Assembly: GCA_016794075.1 (NCBI GenBank)
Contig: JAEUKU010000422.1
Span: 1-19,907, forward strand
Direction of reading: 5' to 3'
Source of the DNA: Rhodospirillaceae bacterium
GTDB taxonomy: Bacteria > Pseudomonadota > Alphaproteobacteria > Dongiales > Dongiaceae
DNA: 19,907 bases
The translations under genes were made by a program, and so were the position numbers. Below, piece after piece: positions 14,505 through 19,907 of this stretch. Under the pieces are notes generated by a model. The model had not been told where the DNA came from. It saw only the letters and a program-made list of their open reading frames with translations, and ran no database searches. Each line of letters begins with the position of its first letter. Positions within the stretch are counted from its first letter, which is position 1.

Positions 14505-15293
14505 TCACGGGCGAATGCCAGACGCGCGGCATCGCTGGTCGCGGCCGGTGTCCCAATAGCGGTCCAGCCCCTCGCCCAGCCTGGCGACGCAGGCGTTCCA
14601 TCCCATGCGGTGGCGGCGCGCCACGGCGTAGATGGAGAGGCCGAGCACGGCCACCTGCAGCACGCATTCCAGGGTAACCGGTGCTTCGCGCCGCAGCCGC
14701 TCTGCCCAGGGCAGGAATCGCTTCGCATGCACCAGGGCCGCCCGCTCCGGCAGAGCCATCTCCTGCCAGCCGGCCGGCGGCTCGATCTGACTCAGGCGCG
14801 AGATCCGGGCGCGACCCGCCCTGGTGATCGCCTCATGCACCCAGGCGATCTCCCGGGCGGCACGCACCTGATCCGCGCTCAGCCGGCCCTTGCCGAGCAG
14901 CATCGTCACCGGATCCTGCATCGACGGGCGCAGCGCCGCTTCCGGCGTGGCGCCGCGCGCCGCCGCCGCGGCGGGTGGTGCGCCGTCGCGCAGCAGCGCC
15001 GCGAGATCGCTGAGCCGATGCAGGCATAATGCGATCTGCTCATCGAGCGCGTCAGGCGCGCCCGCCGCACCGCCCGGCTCCGCCCAGCGCTGACGCCGGC
15101 GCGCCAGCTCCCGGCGCGCGTTGAGCGACGCGATCTCGCGTTCGAGCCGCGCTGCCTCGCTGCGGACGCGCCCGCGGGCATCCGGATGGCGCAGGACCAG
15201 CGCCTGCCGCAGCACCGCCAGGTGGTCGTTCCACAAGGCGGCCTCGTCGGGCCGCCGCCTATCTGCCGCTGCCGGCGCCATGACGCGGTCCAT
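14505..15293 (-). CDS. Putative phage HTH regulator
   Basis: This 262-aa protein is not confidently assigned. Residues 30-80 form a basic coiled coil (RSEAARLEREIASLNARREL), 85-125 are Ala/Pro-rich, and 135-262 are helical: DPVTMLLGKGRLSADQVRAA, WVHEAITRAGRARISRL and a C-terminal VLQVAVLGLSIYAVARRHRMGWN resembling the helix-turn-helix end of alphaproteobacterial phage regulators. Position after the Cro-like gene and three small genes fits a delayed-early activator of late genes or an antiterminator. The ATG at 15293 overlaps the previous gene by 35 bases; ATG 15281 is an alternative, and neither has a clear ribosome binding site, implying coupling. Composition is extreme in places (53 of 60 bases G or C at 15061-15120). 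Confidence 0.55.
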   Translation of the reverse strand: MDRVMAPAAADRRRPDEAALWNDHLAVLRQALVLRHPDARGRVRSEAARLEREIASLNARRELARRRQRWAEPGGAAGAPDALDEQIALCLHRLSDLAALLRDGAPPAAAAARGATPEAALRPSMQDPVTMLLGKGRLSADQVRAAREIAWVHEAITRAGRARISRLSQIEPPAGWQEMALPERAALVHAKRFLPWAERLRREAPVTLECVLQVAVLGLSIYAVARRHRMGWNACVARLGEGLDRYWDTGRDQRCRASGIRP

Positions 15294-15471
15294 AGAAGCT
15301 GTTGGCGAGGTTGAGCAGGTGCTGCCGGTCCCAATCGTCGCGAATGCGCTCCGGCCACAAGATGACGATGCCGCGTTCGCGCCAGGCCCGCCGCGCCATG
15401 TCCTCGAGCGCCTTCGCATCGGGCGGCGGCATCCCGTCCGCGCCGCGCGGCCGCCGCTGGCGCAGCATCAT
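15259..15471 (-). CDS. Small conserved-looking phage protein, 70 aa
   Basis: A 70-aa protein starts at the ATG at 15471, overlapping the stop of the 126-aa gene by ATGA, so it is translationally coupled. It has an Arg-rich N-terminus and a compact core, MARRAWRERGIVILWPERI followed by DDWDRQHLLNLANSFYG. It is coded and ordered like the small proteins ahead of the terminase in alphaproteobacterial prophages. No catalytic motif or membrane segment is seen, and the function is unknown. Confidence 0.6.
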   Translation of the reverse strand: MMLRQRRPRGADGMPPPDAKALEDMARRAWRERGIVILWPERIRDDWDRQHLLNLANSFYGPRHGAGSGR

Positions 15472-15848
15472 GCCGGTCCCCCAATTCGCGCGGAGTTGCA
15501 TCCAGCCGCGGGGTTCTCCGCCGAACCCGGCGCCTGCTCCGCGGCGCCGAGGCGCAGGACCTTGATCACCAGCCGTTGCGTCGGCGCCCGCCGCACGTCG
15601 TCGGCCGCCGCCGCGGTCTTGCCGAAGGCGCGGTTGAGCAGCTCCTGGGTCGCCGCCAGCGCCACCCGCTCGTCTTCGCTCGCGGACAAGGCGGCGAGCC
15701 GCGCGATCGCCGGCAGCGCGGCCGCGCGCGCCAGGGCGCGCATTTCCTTGCCGGAACGCGGCGGGCTTGATACCGCTTCGCCCCCCCGCCCGCGCTTGGT
15801 CTTCCGGCTCATCGTTTTCCCGTCCAAAATTTTTCGGGTTGGCGCCAT
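15468..15848 (-). CDS. Terminase-small-subunit-like phage protein, 126 aa
   Basis: A 126-aa basic protein starts at the ATG at 15848, chosen because GGAGG lies six bases upstream (alternative ATGs at 15860 and 15812). The region EMRALARAAALPAIARLAAL, followed by ERVALAATQELLNRAFGK, matches a short helical pattern common in small proteins encoded near phage terminases (an A-R-V-A-A-x-x-x-L-L-x-R-x-x-G-K type motif). It could be the DNA-recognition subunit of the terminase, although TerL is about 6 kb away here because of the inserted genes. The N-terminus (SRKTKRGRGG) is suited to DNA binding. Assignment is by pattern and context only. Confidence 0.5.
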   Translation of the reverse strand: MAPTRKILDGKTMSRKTKRGRGGEAVSSPPRSGKEMRALARAAALPAIARLAALSASEDERVALAATQELLNRAFGKTAAAADDVRRAPTQRLVIKVLRLGAAEQAPGSAENPAAGCNSARIGGPA

Positions 15849-15902
15849 GCCGGCCTCCATGCTGTGTCTCGTTGTGCCGCCGCCAAACTCCTGGCCGCCT
15901 TG

Positions 15903-16112
15903 CTAGCGGCCGCGCGCGATCCGCGCCGCGGTCGAAAGGCTCGATTCCGGCCACACCCCCGGCACCTCGCGGTCGCCGCCGCGGAACAACGGCTCCCGCG
16001 GCACGATCGCATCCTCGAAGCGAAGGCCGTCCGGCCACCGCCCGATCATGCGGGAAGCCCGGCGCCTTTCCCGCGACAGCCGGCGGGGCGGCATCTCCGT
16101 CGCGCCGCTCAT
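15903..16112 (-). CDS. Small phage early protein, 69 aa
   Basis: A 69-aa protein starts at the ATG at 16112, which overlaps the stop of the Cro-like gene by ATGA, implying coupled translation. It has an Arg-rich N-terminal helix (RRLSRERRRASRMIGRW) and a proline-containing tail. The long open frame to 16625 is spurious upstream of this ATG. No family is recognised. Its place directly after the Cro-like gene suggests an early regulatory or accessory role. Confidence 0.55.
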   Translation of the reverse strand: MSGATEMPPRRLSRERRRASRMIGRWPDGLRFEDAIVPREPLFRGGDREVPGVWPESSLSTAARIARGR

Positions 16113-16420
16113 CGCGCGTCTCCCGCGTTCGGGGATCCCGGCGCCGCCATGCTGCGCGGCAATGCCGGGCCGCGCAGCGCCGCCGCCAGGCGCGCGAGCA
16201 GATCCGCGTTCACGTCGCTGATGCCGCGCCGGGCCGCGGCGGCGACGATCCGCGGCCAGTATTGCGGGGGGATGAAGTTGCGGTGCCGCCATTGCCGGAC
16301 CAGCAGCGGCGAGCATCCGGCGTCGCGGGCGAAGAACCGCGTCGCCGGCCAGCGTCCGATGACCTCGCGGAAGCTGGCGGGCGGCGGCGACGGGGGCGGC
16401 GGGTTCGGGGTCCAGGGCAT
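16109..16420 (-). CDS. Cro-like helix-turn-helix regulator
   Basis: This 103-aa protein begins with a Pro-rich leader (residues 1-15) and then FREVIGRWPATRFFARDAGCSPLLVRQWRHRNFIPPQYWPRIV, a compact helix-turn-helix with a recognition helix around SPLLVRQWRHR. This type is found opposite CI-like repressors in alphaproteobacterial prophages. It is divergent from the S24 repressor gene, with 71 bases between the starts. The ATG at 16420 has no purine-rich ribosome binding site, and the predicted -10 hexamer ends seven bases before it, suggesting a leaderless transcript. An upstream in-frame ATG at 16462 would lie inside the control region. The expected role is to repress the repressor promoter and commit to the lytic programme. 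Confidence 0.72.
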   Translation of the reverse strand: MPWTPNPPPPSPPPASFREVIGRWPATRFFARDAGCSPLLVRQWRHRNFIPPQYWPRIVAAAARRGISDVNADLLARLAAALRGPALPRSMAAPGSPNAGDAR

Positions 16421-16426
16421 GCGCGA

Positions 16427-16455
16427 ACGATACGCAAGGTAGCGAAAAATAGCAA
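16427..16455 (-). promoter_or_regulatory. Putative early promoter of the Cro-like operon
   Basis: On the minus strand a TTGCTA -35 (16455-16450) and a TATCGT -10 (16432-16427) are spaced by 17 bases. The -10 is covered by the CGATAC half-site at 16428-16433. Predicted transcription would start at or very near the ATG at 16420. Confidence 0.5.
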
Positions 16456-16486
16456 TACACAATGCATCCTTTTTCCGTTACGCTAC
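16428..16486. promoter_or_regulatory. Operator region with four CGNTAC half-sites
   Basis: The half-site CGNTAC occurs four times in the divergent region: CGATAC at 16428-16433, CGCTAC on the minus strand at 16444-16439, CGTTAC at 16476-16481 and CGCTAC at 16481-16486. The first two form an inverted pair with a 5-base spacer centred near 16436; the last two overlap head-to-tail. The two groups cover the -10 elements of the two divergent promoters, as expected for CI/Cro operators. Confidence 0.55.
16456..16484 (+). promoter_or_regulatory. Putative repressor-maintenance promoter
   Basis: TACACA (16456-16461; four of six -35 matches) and TACGCT (16479-16484) are spaced by 17 bases and stand back to back with the early promoter. 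Transcription would begin close to the repressor ATG at 16492, which lacks a ribosome binding site, suggesting a leaderless mRNA as for lambda cI from PRM. Confidence 0.4.
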
Positions 16487-16491
16487 GTACC

Positions 16492-17271
16492 ATGACTGAC
16501 GCCCCTGCCTCTTCGTCCCAACGCCTGCGCGTGGCCATGCGGCTGCGCGGCATCGGTTCCGGTGCGGAGCTGGCGCGCCTCACCCGCCAGAACGAGGTGA
16601 CGGTGCGCTCGCATGTCAACGGCACGCGCGACGTCTCGAAAAAGGCCGCCGAGACCTACAGCAGGGCGTTGCGCATCGACCCCGCCTGGTTGATCTACGG
16701 CCAAGGCCGGATGGCCCGCGACGTCGAGGCCGCGCGCCTCGATGACGCCGCGCCGACGGGGCTTGCGTCCGAATCCGCACCGATGGCCGGCTTCGACGAC
16801 GGCGACGTACCCGCGAACGCGCGCCTCTCCGGGTCGGAGGCGCCGGATTTTCATGTTCTTGCCAAGGATGTTCCCGTGCTCGGCTCCGCGGAATGCGGCC
16901 GGGACGGCGCTTTCACATTGAACGCGGGGGAGCCGATCGATTTCGTGCGTCGGCCGCCGGGACAGATGAGCAGACGGGGCATCTATTGCATCTATGCCGA
17001 AGGCAGCTCGATGGAGCCGGTCTACGAGGCCGGCGATCTCATCTATGTCGACCCGCACCGGCCGCCCTGGCCCGGCCGCGACGTGGTGATTCAGCTGCGT
17101 GTACCAGGGCCGGATGGCGAGATGCGCTATTTCCTGAAGCGCCTGGTGAAGCGCAGCGGCACGCAATGGCGGGTCAAGCAGTTCAATCCGGAGAAGGAGA
17201 TCGTGCTCGACGACCGCGACGTCGCCGCGATCCATCTGGTGCTCAAGAATCACGAACTGATGGGGTTGTAG
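16492..17271 (+). CDS. S24-family phage repressor (CI/LexA-like)
   Basis: This 259-aa lysogeny repressor has an N-terminal helix-turn-helix (about 10-70; GSGAELARLTRQNEVTVRSH) and a C-terminal S24 peptidase domain (about 125-255). The catalytic Ser is in AEGSSMEPVYEAGD (Ser173, preceding Met174) and the Lys in RYFLKRL (Lys216). The putative self-cleavage site in VPVLGSAECGRDG is Cys135-Gly136, a UmuD-type Cys-Gly bond rather than the LexA Ala-Gly. The molecule is therefore likely to be inactivated through RecA after DNA damage. The start at 16492 was chosen because the alternative at 16462 would run through the operator half-sites. It is the only plus-strand gene of the phage region. Confidence 0.88.
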   Translation: MTDAPASSSQRLRVAMRLRGIGSGAELARLTRQNEVTVRSHVNGTRDVSKKAAETYSRALRIDPAWLIYGQGRMARDVEAARLDDAAPTGLASESAPMAGFDDGDVPANARLSGSEAPDFHVLAKDVPVLGSAECGRDGAFTLNAGEPIDFVRRPPGQMSRRGIYCIYAEGSSMEPVYEAGDLIYVDPHRPPWPGRDVVIQLRVPGPDGEMRYFLKRLVKRSGTQWRVKQFNPEKEIVLDDRDVAAIHLVLKNHELMGL

Positions 17272-17292
17272 GCGACCGCCCCGCGCGCCCGC

Positions 17293-17721
17293 TCAGCACC
17301 AGCCGCGCCGCTTGCCGCCGTCATAGGCGCGGGCCAGGCCGGCGTCGATCAGCTGGCGAGCCAGCGATGTGCCGTCGATCCAGACATCGGCGTCGATGCG
17401 GCCGCCGTATTTGTCCCAGCTCGGCGCCGCGAACTCGACCTGGCGGCCATGTCGCACGGCGTCGCGGGTGAAATCCGTGGCCCGGCTCGCCAGCTTGCGC
17501 TCCGCCGCGCATTTCGCGCGGCCGCCGGTTTCCGGCGTGTCGATCCCCCGCACGCGGATGGCGACCGGGTTCAGCGCCGCCGGCAGGCCGGGCAAGGCGA
17601 CCGCCAGCGTGTCGCCGTCCTTCACCGCGAGGACGGGCCAGCTGAAACGCTCGCCGGCGATGTTCGCGGCCTGGGCGGAACAGGCGAGGGCAAGGGCGAG
17701 GAGGAGAATGGGGAGGCGCAT
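17293..17721 (-). CDS. Secreted thermonuclease-like (SNase-fold) nuclease
   Basis: This 142-aa protein has a cleavable signal peptide (MRLPILLLALALACSAQA, cut before Asn20) and a single SNase domain. Family residues are present: VKDGDTL (Asp35, Asp37), RVRGIDTPETGG (Arg56, Asp61, Thr62, Glu64) and DKYGGRIDADVW (Arg108, the second catalytic Arg equivalent). It would cut nucleic acids in the periplasm or outside the cell using calcium. Length is short but normal for one-domain bacterial SNases; it ends in a basic GGKRRGWC tail. It converges with the repressor gene (21 bases apart) and diverges from the small plus-strand gene at 17793. It is probably chromosomal, although a phage-moron origin cannot be excluded. 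Confidence 0.88.
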   Translation of the reverse strand: MRLPILLLALALACSAQAANIAGERFSWPVLAVKDGDTLAVALPGLPAALNPVAIRVRGIDTPETGGRAKCAAERKLASRATDFTRDAVRHGRQVEFAAPSWDKYGGRIDADVWIDGTSLARQLIDAGLARAYDGGKRRGWC

Positions 17722-17727
17722 CCCACC

Positions 17728-17771
17728 CCAATATTTTTTGCGTTGACGAAAGTCAATTCATTTTGTATCGT
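17728..17771. promoter_or_regulatory. Divergent promoter region with a shared palindrome
   Basis: A perfect inverted repeat TTGAC-GAAA-GTCAA (17743-17756) supplies both -35 elements. Rightward: TTGACG (17743-17748), 17-base spacer, TATCGT (17766-17771), serving the gene at 17793. Leftward: TTGACT (17756-17751), 17-base spacer, weak TATTGG (17733-17728), serving the nuclease, whose start would then be nearly leaderless. The local AT-rich stretch stands out in this window. A regulator bound to the palindrome would affect both genes. Confidence 0.5.
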
Positions 17772-17792
17772 TGCCGGTGAAAGCGAGGGTCC

Positions 17793-18158
17793 ATGCCACC
17801 CAGCCTCAGCAGTTTCCTCCGCAGCGCCGCCGAAAACCACTTCGAGGGCCCGATTCCCGCCCTCGAGCGCGACCGGATCCGCGTGGTCGAATCGGCCGAG
17901 CGCGCCTTCGACCGCTCACTGCCACCGCTGGAGCGCTGCGTGCGCGCGCTCGGCCTCGCCTATGCCGATCTGCTGCGGGACAGCGCGCTGGTCGAGGCCA
18001 GCCGTCAAGTGTTGGCGGAGGCCCGGGCCGAACCCGGCGGCCAATCGGCCGAGCTTTACCGCCGGCGGACCGCGATGCTGGCCGAAAGTGCTGCCTGGCT
18101 GGCGACCAAGGCCGGCGACCTGGCGGAGCTTGCCCGCCGCACCGGCGCCCGCGGCTGA
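17793..18158 (+). CDS. Small helical protein of unknown function, 121 aa
   Basis: The gene has a good ribosome binding site (GCGAGGG) and promoter (-35 TTGACG, -10 TATCGT). The product is soluble and predicted almost entirely helical, with Leu, Ala, Arg and Glu in heptad-like spacing (SAERAFDRSLPPLERCVRALG, RRRTAMLAESAAWLATKAGDL). It has one Cys and no signal peptide or membrane segment. I do not recognise the family. It is divergent from the nuclease gene and ends 18 bases before the convergent stop of the c-di-GMP enzyme. Confidence 0.6.
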   Translation: MPPSLSSFLRSAAENHFEGPIPALERDRIRVVESAERAFDRSLPPLERCVRALGLAYADLLRDSALVEASRQVLAEARAEPGGQSAELYRRRTAMLAESAAWLATKAGDLAELARRTGARG

Positions 18159-18176
18159 CCGCCCGACCGGGATTCC

Positions 18177-19907
18177 CTATTGGGCCACGCCGAGGCGGCG
18201 ATGGGCGAAGATGGCGTCCTGCCAATGCGAGGCCGGCAGCGGCTTGCCGTAGCGATAGCCCTGGCCGTACTGGCAGCCCAGCGCGCGCAGGCGGAATTCG
18301 TCGGTTTCCGCCTCGATGCCCTCGGCGATCACGGTCAGGTGCAGGATCTTGGCGATCTGGATGATGGCGCCGACCATGCTCTCGCCGGAGAACTCGCCGC
18401 TCATCGCCGCCACGAAGGATCGATCGATCTTCACGTAGTCGAGCGGCAGACGCTGCAGCAGGCTCAGCGACGAATAGCCGGTGCCGAAATCGTCCAGCGC
18501 CAGGTGGCAGCCCAGCGACTTCAACCGCCGCAGCACGTCCTGGCTGCGCGCAACGTCGCGCATGACCGCGCTTTCGGTGATCTCGATGTGCAGGCAGCCG
18601 GCCGGCGCCGCGCAATCGTTCAGCGCCGCGGTGACGGTCTCGACCAAATCGGGGGAATCGAGTTGGCGGCTGGAAACGTTGACCGAGACGAAGAGGCCGC
18701 GCTGCGCCCCGGCATCGTGCCAGGACTTGGCCTGTCGCAGCGCCTCGCGCAGCACGAACTTGCCGATCGGCACGATGAGGCCGCTTTCCTCGGCGACCGG
18801 AATGAACTCGAGCGGCGAGATCAGCCCGCGGGTCGGATGCTCCCAACGCAGCAGCGCTTCGAAGCCGGCCAACCGGTTGGGCCCGAGTTCCACGATCGGC
18901 TGCCAGAACACGCGCAATTCGTCGCGGCCCAGCGCCTGGTGCAGATCGGCCTCGATGCGCAGGCGGTCGCGGGCGCGCCGCTGCATGTCGGGATCGAACA
19001 CCGCCTCTTGGCCGGCGCCGTGCTGGCGCGCCTTGTTGAGCGCCGCGGTCGCGTCCTTGATCAGTTCGTCGGCGGCGCTGTGCAGCTGCGAGCCCTGGGC
19101 CATGCCGATGGAAAGCGTCAGCACCACGGATTCGTCGCCGAGCGAGACCGGTTCCTCGGCGGCCCCGCGCACGCGCTGCGCCACGCGCACCAGGTCGGTG
19201 TCCTCGCGCATCACGTCGACCAGGATGCACATGGTGGTGTCGCTCATGATGGTGAGCGTGTCGGTCATCCGCAGGATGCCGACGATGCGCTGCGCGACCA
19301 CCCGCTGGACGTTGTCGCAGAACGACTGGCCATAGGCCTCGCGCATCGTCTCGTAGCGGTCGATCTGCAGCAGGATGATGCCGAAGCTGCCGCCCTTGCG
19401 CCGCCGCGCCTTGATGATCGCCTGGTTGATGCGGTCGTAGAGCACGATGCGGTTGGGCAGCCCGGTCATCGGATCAGTCAGCTTGCGCTCGCTGATGTCG
19501 GTCAGCGATCCGGCCATGCGCACCGTGTGGCCGTAATTATCGCGCTGCGATGTGCCGCGGATCAGGAACCAGCGATAGGACTGGCTCTTGTGGCGCAGCC
19601 GGCATTCGACCTGAAAGGCGAGCGAGATGCCTTCCAGATGGTTGCGCAGTTCGCGCTTCACCATCTCGGATTCCTCCGGATGGATCAGCGCCAGCCAGTC
19701 CTCCATCGCGCTGAAGCGGTCCTCCGACTGATAGCCGAGCAGTTCGCGCCAGCGTGGCGAGAAATAGACGCTGTTGTCGTCCAGTCGCCAGTCCCAGATG
19801 CCGTCGCCGGCGCCGCGCACCACCAGATCGAAGCGCTGCCGCTGATCGACGCCCTCGGCGATCTCGGCCACCCGCGCCATCAGCGCCCGGATCCGCGCCA
19901 GCGCCAG
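18177..19907 (-). CDS. PAS-GGDEF-EAL c-di-GMP phosphodiesterase (5' end outside window)
   Basis: The 576 visible residues are open to the window edge, so the true start lies beyond 19907. A PAS domain with PAC motif comes first (about 25-145: WDWRLDDNSVYFSPRWRELLGY, then GSLTDISERK). A GGDEF-type domain follows (about 145-310; TDPMTGLPNR), but its active-site loop reads MSDTTMC instead of GGDEF, so cyclase activity is not expected. The EAL domain (about 320-570) has all usual catalytic residues: FEALLRW, NVSSRQL, IEITES, LDDFGTGYSSL, VKIDRSF, VIAEGIE and GCQYGQGYRYGKP. It should hydrolyse c-di-GMP, with the GGDEF part perhaps a GTP sensor. Probably a host chromosomal gene for motility or biofilm control. 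Confidence 0.93.
   Translation of the reverse strand: MALARIRALMARVAEIAEGVDQRQRFDLVVRGAGDGIWDWRLDDNSVYFSPRWRELLGYQSEDRFSAMEDWLALIHPEESEMVKRELRNHLEGISLAFQVECRLRHKSQSYRWFLIRGTSQRDNYGHTVRMAGSLTDISERKLTDPMTGLPNRIVLYDRINQAIIKARRRKGGSFGIILLQIDRYETMREAYGQSFCDNVQRVVAQRIVGILRMTDTLTIMSDTTMCILVDVMREDTDLVRVAQRVRGAAEEPVSLGDESVVLTLSIGMAQGSQLHSAADELIKDATAALNKARQHGAGQEAVFDPDMQRRARDRLRIEADLHQALGRDELRVFWQPIVELGPNRLAGFEALLRWEHPTRGLISPLEFIPVAEESGLIVPIGKFVLREALRQAKSWHDAGAQRGLFVSVNVSSRQLDSPDLVETVTAALNDCAAPAGCLHIEITESAVMRDVARSQDVLRRLKSLGCHLALDDFGTGYSSLSLLQRLPLDYVKIDRSFVAAMSGEFSGESMVGAIIQIAKILHLTVIAEGIEAETDEFRLRALGCQYGQGYRYGKPLPASHWQDAIFAHRRLGVAQ

Noticed and set aside
17806..19230. Alternative minus-strand frame of 474 codons over the c-di-GMP gene
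   Set aside because: It overlaps the clear EAL-domain frame and is an Arg/Ala-rich shadow.
1..19907. CRISPR arrays, tRNA or rRNA genes, insertion sequences, att repeats
   Set aside because: No regularly spaced repeats, cloverleaf-like segments, transposase motifs or paired terminal repeats were noticed on either strand by reading; a tRNAscan or repeat search could not be run.

Overview
The window is GC-rich and almost entirely protein-coding. Codon use, overlapping small genes and the flanking gene types (a c-di-GMP enzyme with a degenerate GGDEF domain, a secreted SNase-fold nuclease, an OmpR/histidine-kinase pair) fit an alphaproteobacterium, perhaps Rhodospirillales-like. That placement is inference, since no rRNA or marker gene is present.

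Most of the window (about 1-16.5 kb, minus strand) is a prophage or prophage-derived element. Reading down the minus strand from the right, a divergent control region (16421-16491) separates a plus-strand S24-type, CI/LexA-like repressor from a Cro-like HTH gene. Three small proteins follow, one of them terminase-small-subunit-like, and then a 263-aa putative HTH regulator. Next comes a block of host-like genes: metallo-beta-lactamase-fold hydrolase, response regulator, sensor kinase and methyltransferase. It ends at a short terminator-like hairpin with a new promoter just after it. The head-morphogenesis genes then run TerL, P22-type portal, two paralogous scaffold-like proteins, N4-gp56-type major capsid protein, and a further virion protein cut by the window edge. 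Integrase, replication, lysis and tail genes are not visible.

The most unusual feature is that the head module is interleaved with three two-gene cargo cassettes, each looking like a toxin/effector followed by an immunity or membrane protein. (i) A Tlde1/L,D-transpeptidase-like protein, whose expected catalytic Cys is Phe, plus a 3-TM protein lies just before TerL. (ii) A Cys-containing 218-aa protein start/stop-coupled to a 4-TM protein lies between TerL and portal. (iii) A 269-aa toxin-like protein plus a protein made of two tandem Imm8-like domains lies between the scaffold-like genes and the capsid gene. These may be morons retained for inter-bacterial competition or, more speculatively, effectors carried in or on the particle.

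Right of the repressor are probable chromosomal genes: a periplasmic nuclease and a divergent small helical protein that share a palindromic promoter region, and a c-di-GMP phosphodiesterase running off the right edge.

No tRNA, rRNA, CRISPR array, insertion sequence or att site was recognised. No stretch over 300 bases lacks a gene. The larger gaps (196-335, 1410-1634, 10563-10763) are described below.
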